Source: Lonicera japonica
Lineage: Eukaryota; Streptophyta; Magnoliopsida; Dipsacales; Caprifoliaceae
Assembly: GCA_021464415.1 (NCBI GenBank)
Contig: CM038465.1
Coordinates: 25,451,839 to 25,515,838 of the forward strand
Reading direction: 5' to 3'
DNA: 64,000 bases
Both the position numbers and the translations under genes were made by a program. Shown one piece after another: positions 55,819 to 64,000 of this stretch (position 1 is its first letter; each line of letters begins with the position of its first letter). Below the pieces are notes generated by a model. The model was given only the letters and a program-made list of their open reading frames with translations. It was not told where the DNA came from and did not search any database.

Positions 55819-58516
55819 TGTGACGCCCCGAAATCCCGTTTAGAGGATCATACTCTGGAACTCGGTTAACCACGGAGTCGTACGCGACGACAGGCATGAA
55901 GTAATAAAATTTAGGATTTATACCAAAAACCTGTTCAAATAATAAAGTCATTTTAAAAGAAAATCCAGCATGCGGAGTTTATTCATATGGCAAACCAAAA
56001 CCTGTCATAAGATATAAGTAAATCCATTTACAATCAATACTCCATATTTATATAAAAATGTTTGTACAAAGCCTCCAACGAGGTCCCAATTTCATAGAAA
56101 TTATACATTTAGAAATCCAATACACAAAGATAATAGTTCATGTTATATAATACAAGTAGCTTTCTAACTACTTTGGCAACCGATCATTAGAGCTAACTAG
56201 GATCCGTAAGAGTACCGTCCTCGAGAAACACCTGCAAAACTATTTGGAAAATGGGAGTGAGCCAAACGGGCTCAGTGGGAACTATAAGGTTTTTATATAA
56301 GAAAATAGGTTGGAAACCGTGCATGCCATGCAATGCATTATAATTAAAAGTAAGGTTAGTTTATATGCTGCTTCTCTGTAGTAAATCTCCTCTATGTAAT
56401 ATACAATCCTTTTTACGTCTGTACAATTGTAAATATATATACTACATTTCTGAAGCAGCCCATGCAATGAAAACATCTTGTGAAATGCAAATAGATGCTA
56501 TCCCAGTCCCCAAATCGTAATAAAATAGATAGAGCATAGGTTTATCAGGCTTTTCTATATATCGTGTAAAAACATGTATCTCCAAGATACATTTAGATCT
56601 TTATAAAGGTGTAGTTATGAAACAGTAACAATCTATAACTCGAATCTATATAAAAAATACCACAACACCGTGACCAGATCTATCATCAAGTCAAATCATA
56701 TATATATGTTGCATCTAGGATTTTGAATCTGCTGTGCACAGAAATAGCCGACAACTCGGTTTCTTCTGCCCCCAATGCAGGGACACCTACCAGGTCCACC
56801 TAGATGGAAAATGCCCCTAAGGCAATATAATAATCTCACGTAGCCACCAAGGCTATACGCTAGAGGTAATCACCAATATCTATCTGGTACGAACAGTGTG
56901 GCTAACCGATATGAAATCACAATAATCATCTCATCAAAGTATACAATATAGTTGGGAATATCCAAATACAATCTCAACATAATGTATATCATTTCAAAGT
57001 ACCATATAGCTCATTTTATCAACCATGCATAAGCGATAAGGATATATACATATATATGTGCATAAGATTAGGATGTTTCCAAAGATATTCATATGCATGC
57101 ATACGTGTCTAAAAATTGTGGTGGTATCATCATCGTGCATGACCACAGTAGCCAAGTCCGTCAACTGATAGTTTAAATAAGAAAACACCAGAACTTGGAA
57201 GGTATATTGGGATCGCCACAACCTGGCACTAAGTAAAAGATCATACTTTTTATATACATATAAATCCCATATAACCTCCCCATAAGGCTAAAATACCTTT
57301 TACATTCCAAAACAAGCATATCCACTGCCCAACATACTTACGGACTGGCTAAGTAAGTAAGAATCTCATAAAAACGACACAATAGCTCAAACACAACACA
57401 AATACCACCCATATATGAAATCTTATCTTAAAAACACATTTAAGTTCAAGCATATACTCATATGTATGCGTATCATATCATTTGGTTCACCCCAGTACCC
57501 GTACGTAAGGGTTTCGTATGAATCTTCCCAGAGATAGCATAAAATTTGGGGTTTCATGTCAAAGCAGTGATTTATAATCATAATATGTTGAAATCAAACT
57601 ATAAAATAGGATAAATTACCCCCAAAGCCCCATAAGTATGCATCTTGAGTAGAAACCCTAGGTTATGATAGATTTGGTATATGATAGATACAATAGGTTG
57701 AAAAAGAAGTTTAAATACTATTGTTCCCACCTTAAGAGGGTCAATCCCTCAAAGACTCTGAGAGAAATCGAGCTGGAATGGCATAGACGCGAAACCCCCA
57801 ATTGGTAGCTTGAAAACCCTAGAAATGGAGGATGAAGATGGAGAAGATGATGAAGCTAATGATGATGTTTCTATGGTGTGAGTTTTTGTGGTGAAAGTGT
57901 GTAGATGAAAGCACCACAAAACCCCCACAAAATCGCCTCTCAACTCTCTCTCTAACAGCTCTCAAATGGTGGTGTCAATTGAGGAAGAAATGAGAAGAAG
58001 AAATATATAAAAAATATCGCCAGGTTGATGTAGTCAACTACATTTTTCTTAAGTATTTGACTCACTCCTCTGCCATGTATTCGACTACATGGCTTTATTT
58101 CTGCCTCCTTCAATTTTTGGTCAACAGCCTGACTTCGCACCCACTTTTGGGCATCAAGGAGCTGGAATTGGGTCTCGGCCAAAACACGAAAGCTGTAGAA
58201 CATTGAAATAAATTTTCAATGACACTAACGGGGCCTCATTTGGAGTTCGTATGAGGGAGTTACGAAGTCCCAAAATTGACTAAAAATCATTAATCACGTA
58301 GAATCGAATTTGCGAGTTAAGAACCGATTTCTTACTCAATCCATCTGAAATGACTTGTGGTCAATCTAACATAATTAAATATACTAATATAACTTATTGA
58401 AATCCTTAGATTCATACCGACCCCTTCAGAACACAATTTCATCTTCCAAGGCTCAAATTTGACTAAATTCTATTAAGGACTTCGATATGCGTGGAATGAA
58501 AGAACAGGTCGTTACA
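55819..58516 (-). mobile_element. Solo LTR (TGTAAC...GTCACA family), minus strand
   Basis: 2698 bp bounded by TGTGACGCCCCG and GTTACA on the + strand, flanked by GGCGG. No internal region or coding sequence, so this is a solo LTR left by LTR-LTR recombination, or an LTR-like non-autonomous element. Its left 940 bp match 1-854 in inverse orientation, and it shares the conserved hairpin block with the composite at 26344. No CATGATCGATCATG palindromes are present. Confidence 0.88.
56258..56274 (-). other. Conserved stem-loop TGAGCC-N5-GGCTCA (inverted copy)
   Basis: TGAGCCAAACGGGCTCA; the reverse complement equals the hairpin at 381-397. Confidence 0.55.
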
Positions 58517-58521
58517 GGCGG
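58517..58521 (+). other. Target-site duplication GGCGG, right copy
   Basis: Matches 55814-55818. Confidence 0.9.
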
Positions 58522-59199
58522 CCAAGGTGAGTTCATGTGATTGGACCATCAGCTTTCTTATCCTTGTAGTCTTTGAAATAATTCATCAAGTGTTGTACGC
58601 AAGCTTTCCTGAAAAAACTTCAAATCTTGTGGCGGGGAAGTGAGATGCGTTGATATATGAATGGTCGGAGCGCTAAATCATCTTCTCTTGCCGACCTAAC
58701 AAGATTTTGTTGTTGTTGACCGGGCTGTTAGGCTAACTATTATAAATCAAGAAGTACCTGCTGCCAAGCAGGTGACTATTGGTGTTGGGCGAGCTCATTT
58801 TTTATTTAAGCTCCTCCTCTTGTAGTCAATGGGCCTAGGACCCCTACCATATATGATCAATTGTCTGGATTTTATGGATGGATTTTTCATCATACTTGTA
58901 TTTCCTCTATTCTTGCTAGGATAATTTGCTCGGTGGTCAAGCATCATTTTTTTTTGGCCTTCCAGACCTCATCAGCTTGCCCCTAGGGCAGAAACAATCA
59001 TCTTGACCGAGTTGGCTGATATTTTTATGGCTTACTCGGCCTTCGTAACTTTTTGAAGTTAAAAGTTTAAACTTTGTGCGGTTTATCAAAGTAATAAAGA
59101 TGATTTGGCTAAAGCAGGAGAGTGGTCCTTATGGTGGCTTTCTGGGCCCTGCCTACCCGGTAATTTAATCTATTTAACCGGCCTTTGTTATGCCCCTAG
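58522..59199. other. Non-coding, probably retroelement-derived
   Basis: Moderately GC sequence continuous with the region left of 55814 once the solo LTR is removed. No ORF or domain recognised. Confidence 0.4.
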
Positions 59200-60016
59200 G
59201 GGAGGTCTTTAATGCCCTTGAAGAAAGGTCTTACGTTTATCCAGCTATCTGCAATGAGCTTTAGAATGATCATGCTCCCGTGAGAGGTCTCGCCTTAAAC
59301 TTTAGAAAGGTCTTAAGAGATTTTGTTAGCTTCATGATCGAAAACTGCCTTCGTCAATAAGAAGGTCTTATCTTGAACACATTGCTTTTGATGAATAAAG
59401 GGTTTCTTAAAATTTGTTTTGCTGATCAAGGTCTTATGTAAAATTTGCCCTTCATGAAAAATATAGGACTCAGTGAAATTTGCCTTTAATCGTCGAAATT
59501 TCTTAAAGCAGTGCCTTGCCGAGCAAGGTCTCAATTGATATCTTCGCCTTTAATAAGTAAGGGCTTAATAGAATTTTGCCTTTTGAAAATAGAGGTCTTA
59601 TTTAAATCGATCGCCTTTATCATGTAAATGTCTTGTTTCAACTTATTGCCTTGCCAAGCAAGGTCTTATTCTTTTGCTTTTGACTAAGAAATGTCTTAAT
59701 GGACTGCCTTGGCGAGTAAGGTCTTACGTAAAATTTGCCTTTGACAAAGAAATGTCTTACAAGACTGCCTTGGCGAGCAAGGTTTTACACTCCCTCTTTT
59801 TAATTTTTTCCGCCTTAACTGAGCAAGGTCTTACACATTTTCATTATTGCTGCCTTAACTGAGCAAGGTCTTACACATTTTCATTTTTTGCTGCCTTGAC
59901 TGAGCAAGGTCTTACACATTTTCATTTTTGTTGCCTTGACTGAGCAAGGTCTTATACATTTTCAGTTTTGCTGCCTTGACTGAGCAAGATCTTACACATT
60001 TTCATTTTTTGCTTTG
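59200..60016. repeat. Degenerate to regular tandem repeats forming hairpins (GCCTTGAC-TGAGCAAGGTCTTA)
   Basis: From about 59810 five near-identical 40-41 bp units run head to tail (GCC-type starts near 59812, 59852, 59893, 59933, 59973). Each has GCCTT(A/G)ACTGAGCAAGG, TCTTACACATTTTCA and a T-rich end. To the left, to about 59200, the same motif recurs in diverged 45-60 bp units (TGCCTTGCCGAGCAAGGTCT, TGCCTTGGCGAGCAAGGT). CCTTG...CAAGG within each unit is a short inverted repeat. No coding role. Confidence 0.8.
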
Positions 60017-60842
60017 AATTGGTTCCTAGACAGTTGAGCTCAACCATTGATAAGGTAGGCTTAGCTTGCGCGTTCATACACATGAGCTCGACAAAAAGAT
60101 TAGCAACGATCGGGTATAGAAATTCAAAACATTTGAGTTATAAATTGAAATCTTGACAAACTTAGCTATATGACGTACCTGTGAATTTGTCCACGTTGTA
60201 CAAGAAGAATTTGCGTCGTTCTCCAAAGATTGACTTTGCGATCTTGTAAAAATAATTTGTCATGGCTGAGCATTGAACTGGTAACCTCTGAGTGGTTGGC
60301 TGATCATAATAATCCAATGGCTATGCCGCTCGGTGTAATGGTCTTCTTTATCTAACTCTCTCACACCATAATGACTTAGTGTTTGGAAACTTCTTTAAAT
60401 TTTACAATATTACAAGCCTCACTGATTTGGCAATGGTCTTCGAAGCATTGTATATTTCCTTATTGTTAAACGGATTGGTGATCTAATATGGACTGCTTGT
60501 GGCCTCCAAAAATGCACCGCCGAATTGGCTATACCAAGTTGTTCCAAAATAAAGTGTGGCTGCTATGCTTTGACCCCCGCTTTTTTAGTAAATTGGCAAT
60601 CTTTGATTATGAAGATTTGGCTACAGCAACCGTCCTTAACTTTCACAAGGCTGCTATTCATATAAAGATAATATGGTGATTAGTACTGCGATTTATCATA
60701 TCAATGTTTTAGCAAGGATAGTGCATAATTGCATGCATGACTTTCTTGCCAAATAGAGAATTTGGTTATAAGTAACGATGACCTTATCCATCTCTCCTTT
60801 TTTTTGGTAAACATGAATATTTGCAAGAAGTGTTAATCATGT
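60017..60842. other. Non-coding flank, no gene seen
   Basis: Short frames only, with no recognisable domain or RNA. Confidence 0.5.
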
Positions 60843-60982
60843 TGTAGACACCCCGATCCGTGACCCCCGCAAGAACCCTAACGACCTTCGTGAACTACTG
60901 TTTTTGGGTCCGGGACCCACCCGAGCACCCGAAACTACCCCGAAAGGGTTCGTTGGCCAACAAACCTATTTTTTAGAGAGAT

Positions 60983-61190
60983 TGTCGCACGACATATCAC
61001 ATTGTTGCGCGACAATCACTGATGTGTCACGCGACAATCCCACATTGTCGCGCGACAATCCCACTCTGCACCAGACCATCCACTCTCTCACACATCAGTC
61101 TGTCAGAAACATCACTTCAGTCGTTTGTCGCGCAACATTGGACACATTGTCGCGCGACATATGCCCTTTTTGGGGAAATGTCGTGCGACA
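60983..61190. promoter_or_regulatory. Palindrome array, consensus TGTCGCGCGACA, seven copies
   Basis: Starts: 60983, 61003, 61025, 61046, 61126, 61148 and 61179 (spacings 20, 22, 21, 80, 22, 31). Copies 4 and 6 are perfect palindromes; the others have one substitution, each at a CpG. The array ends 16 bp before the TATA box. It is unrelated in sequence to CATGATCGATCATG but has the same pitch and U3 position. Confidence 0.85.
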
Positions 61191-61205
61191 TATTCTCCCG
61201 AGCAG

Positions 61206-61214
61206 TATAAATAG
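61206..61214 (+). promoter_or_regulatory. TATA box of the Tat LTR
   Basis: TATAAATAG followed about 30 bp later by an A/G-rich stretch that could hold the start site. It is the best TATA match in the LTR. Confidence 0.7.
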
Positions 61215-62402
61215 GCCAACACCCCCCAAGGGTTCAGGACAGCAACTGGGGATTGAAGAATTCTAAGCTTTAATCTAGTTTTCTAGTTTTTTATCAAGCA
61301 TTCTCTATTATCGTCTTATTTCTGAAGAATTATCGAATCTATTCCCGACATTCGACGTGTCCCGTCTCTGGAATCGAATTCTCGGAAATATCTGAAGAAG
61401 GAAAAGATTATTATCGCCGAAAATCTCTCCGCCGTATTATATTTTCTTTCTTATTATTATTCTCGTCGGGAAGGTAAAGAAAGTCTCTTCTAGTATTTAA
61501 CATTAAATATCTGTGTACTTGTTTTATTTCTATCGCTTTTTTCACGTTTTATTTGAATAAACTTATTGCCAAGTTACCAATAGTCTACCGTTTTCGAAGC
61601 AAAAGACCCTGATAAAACCATTTGCAAAACCAGAAGAGTAAGTATATTACCGCCCGGATAAAACTTTGTTTTCAAAACCCGGACCGGTAAGACTTACTTA
61701 GGAATTAAAAACCCGGTATATCCTATCTGTTTCATAGATTGTGATACGTCTGGTAGAACTCCCCGCAAGAGTTCTATTTCCATATTGAATTAGTTCCGAC
61801 AAAAGATCCGAACTTTTATGAAAAATAGTCAAAACCCGAGAAAACTGTCATTATTCGAGAAATAATACGGGAAGTTCCCTCTCTAAAGAAAATTAACTTT
61901 TGTCACTTGTATTTGCATTTCTCAAAACTAAACATCGGATCTAGGAACACAAAGGTTTTTCACCCCCTTTCCCGTTTTCCCCAAAAATTAGGGTTTTCAC
62001 TTAGAAAGTAGTAGACTGTCAGTAAAAGCATCCAAGTTTTTTAACATAAAATAAACATATAAAAGACCACTAGAGACCGAAAGGGCGGAATGGGTGCTTA
62101 ACACCTTCCCAAACCGTAATATAGTTTCCGAACCCTATAGAATCCTTGTTTCGTAGACAAACGTGTAAAGATAGGCTTAACTGTAGCCTTTCCTCTTACA
62201 CAACTATTTTTGTCCGTTTTCTCGTAGAACGTACTGGTGACTCTGAATGAACCCCTTTGCATCTAGAAATAGAACATAGGGACACCTGATATGAATCAAC
62301 AAAGACACTCCAGCAAATGGAACGAAGGAATCCGTTCCGACGTTTCAGACGCCCAACCGAACTGTGACGAGACCCGGGGGTAGCATTTGCGGATTCTCAC
62401 AG

Positions 62403-62420
62403 TGGCGACTCTGCTGGGGA
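62403..62420 (+). other. Primer-binding site, Tat/Ogre type
   Basis: TGGCGACTCTGCTGGGGA resembles the tRNA-Arg-type site commonly reported for Tat/Ogre elements. Confidence 0.75.
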
Positions 62421-63155
62421 TGCTAGAAAACTAGACTTTTATATGTGGACTTTTGTTTATCTGTTGAATACTTTCTTTTACTACTTTCCCTACTTATGTT
62501 AATTGATTGAGAAGAAACATTTTTTCTAAAGATTGGGAGTTTTTCAAAAATACGTAATCAAGATAATGATATTTGTGAAACCAAACTTTCGAACTTTACA
62601 TGCACTTTCACAAATCATGCATTGGTCCTACGAGTGTGAATTTACCCCAAACCCTCGAAAGTATTATAAGTGAGTAGGGAGTTGGCTTGCTTGGGCCAAC
62701 ATAAACGGAAAGCATTTACTTCCACTATCCTTGGCCAAGTACGCCCCCGAGGTATATCGAGTGACGAGAACACTCACGTACCCGGGAAGTATATCAAAAG
62801 GCTCTTGCACGTACCCGCCCCTGGGGTATATCGCAAGGTCTTGCCAAAAAGGAGGGAGCCTGAAGCCTTAACCGTTCTTACACCTGCGCTGCATGTAAGA
62901 TTTAGTCAGCTAAAACACTTGTCAAACAGCCGTAGGGGATGTACCACCTTACAGCTTACTTTCCAACACCTTTTTAAAAATCTGAGGCTCTTCTCGGCAA
63001 TTTTTAGTGGTTCTTTTGGCAAAACTCGAGTCGCATCACAGTCTTCCTTCATCTTCGCCACGTGGTTTCGTCTACAGTCGTGAAGCGACGACAGACTGGA
63101 AGGTTGGGATGGTCGAGATCATACCGGAAGACTAGTAAGGCCAAGCACACCTGAA
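62421..63155 (+). other. Untranslated leader of the Tat element
   Basis: Between the primer site and gag. A 137-codon frame at 62670 overlaps it, but begins inside repeated TATATCG-type phrases and resembles nothing I know; I treat it as leader. Confidence 0.5.
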
Positions 63156-64000
63156 ATGGCCGATGGACGCGAGAATCAAGAGACAGATCAGAGCCTAGCC
63201 GAGGCGTCCGCAGTTCAGCCAACTTTAGCCGAAATGCACCGCTTGTTGACGACCGTCAGCATGAATCTAGCAAGCCTCACAAACGAGCAACAGAATACCC
63301 GAGTCCCAGTAGAAGAGTTGTCAGCCGTACGGACCGCACCACCAAGGTTTGAACGACTACCACCGAATCGAGATCAAGGGCAGTCATCGCAAGTGCTCCC
63401 CCTGGTTCCAGGAACCAATCCCCCCCAAACGGGCCCTGTCATGGCCAATCTCGTTCAAACCGATCCCAACAATCAGAACCAATGGGCCCCGGATTCAGGC
63501 CCCACTTTCCAATAACAAGAGCCACCCATCATCTGGCCACAACCTCAGCAAGGCCTCGATCCCTAATACCAACCATGGCCACAAGTTCCCGCAAGACCTA
63601 TTCCACCACCGGCCCCAATAGCCCCTCCCAATGAGTACCTAGACATCAACCGACTCCGGGCAGTGTATGCAGAATCGGTTATAGCTTGGGAATAGCCCGA
63701 CGAGGTGTCAAGAGAGAACGAAGAGATGAAGAAACTGAAAGAGCAGATGAAGGTTCTGCAAAGAAGGATTTCCCTGATAAAAGGGGCAGACGAGATCACA
63801 GATATGAACGCCTTCTCCCACTACCCAGAAGCCAGACTACCTCAGGGATTCAAGCTCCCTTCTATCACCAAATTCACAGGAACCACACCCCCCAAAACCC
63901 ATCTTCAATCCTACATCAGATCCATGCAAGTGTCTGGCTGTGGAGAGCCGGAGCTGGCTCAGGCCTTTCACATGACTCACACGGGGGCCGCCTTGAGATG
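63156..64000 (+). pseudogene. gag: Gag of the Tat element, three nonsense codons, cut by window end
   Basis: ATG 63156 (MADGRENQETDQSLAEASAV). The frame is interrupted by TAA 63513-63515, TAA 63564-63566 and TAG 63693-63695, and otherwise stays in register to the end of the window. After a Pro/Gln-rich stretch there is a coiled-coil-like MKKLKEQMKVLQRR, then the Tat-type capsid start (ARLPQGFKLPSITKFTGTTP, LQSYIRSMQVSG, HMTHTGAALR). All three stops are one C-to-T step from Gln codons in a Gln-rich region. No functional product is expected. Confidence 0.8.

Larger units (their letters stand above)
60843..62401 (+). repeat. 5' LTR of a Tat-lineage Ty3/gypsy element
   Basis: 1559 bp from TGTAGACACCCCG to GGATTCTCACA, followed by one base and a primer-binding site. 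U3 carries seven copies of a CG-rich palindrome, then a TATA box. The right LTR lies beyond the window, so the left edge is set by the TG start only. Confidence 0.8.

Noticed and set aside
57749..58203. Small ORFs in the solo LTR on the minus strand
   Set aside because: Short, no domains, inside a non-coding LTR delimited by a target-site duplication.
62670..63083. 137-codon ORF upstream of Tat gag
   Set aside because: No homology recognised; lies in the untranslated leader between primer site and gag.

Overview
This is a nuclear window from a flowering plant, almost certainly a eudicot. The evidence is remnants of intron-containing plant genes (a DYW-class PPR gene, a VTI1-type SNARE, a DUF1997 family gene), dense LTR retrotransposons of plant-specific Ty3/gypsy lineages (Athila, Tat), a 5S-rRNA-bearing Cassandra-like LTR, AT-rich intergenic DNA and microsatellites. 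I cannot name the species. I see no clearly intact cellular gene; every host gene I recognise is broken. By my tally roughly two thirds of the 64 kb is identifiable transposon.

Layout. 1-854: 3' part of an LTR of a TGTAAC...GTCACA family. 870-1096: compound microsatellite. 1100-7940: AT-rich DNA with a CACTA-like end and a four-fold tandem array of foldback units. 7948-19993: full-length Athila-type element on the + strand (LTRs 1648 bp, TSD TTTAT). 20000-26340: a short inverted-repeat element, a DUF1997-like gene with lesions, a degenerate tRNA-Ala-like sequence and a PPR-DYW pseudogene. 26344-30058: composite LTR-like unit bounded by TSD AGATA and ending in a 5S-rRNA-like domain. 30794-38000: a VTI1-like SNARE pseudogene split by a decayed 6-kb Ty3/gypsy element (31113-37109, minus strand). 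39073-50971: a second full-length Athila-type element on the minus strand (LTRs 1650 bp, TSD GGTTT). 50977-54110: Tat-like pol remnant with a nested 273-bp TRIM. 55819-58516: solo LTR with TSD GGCGG. 59200-60016: hairpin-forming tandem repeats. 60843-64000: 5' LTR and decayed gag of a Tat-lineage element running off the window.

The most striking signal is a 14-bp perfect palindrome, CATGATCGATCATG. It is present 32 times, always as pairs 20-22 bp apart start to start, with the next pair about 62 bp on. The arrays lie in the U3 of both Athila elements about 90 bp upstream of a TATA-like box, again between pol and the env-position ORF of both elements, and in the unrelated composite LTR at 26.7 kb. 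The Tat LTR at 60.8 kb carries a different palindrome family (consensus TGTCGCGCGACA, seven copies), largely at the same 20-22 bp pitch and ending just upstream of a TATA box. I read this as a shared architecture of helically phased dyad sites, or RNA stem-loops, used by several retrotransposon families. I do not know of a description of it, but I could not search.

Broken parts: Athila element 1 has a nonsense codon in gag and a 1-base frameshift near the end of pol, with an intact env-position ORF. Athila element 2 has one open 1789-codon gag-pol from its first ATG, but a key RNase H Asp is Tyr and its env-position ORF has a nonsense codon. LTR differences counted by eye (at least 3 of 1648 bp, at least 8 of 1650 bp, about three dozen of 602 bp) rank the insertions element 1 youngest, element 2 next, element 3 oldest.
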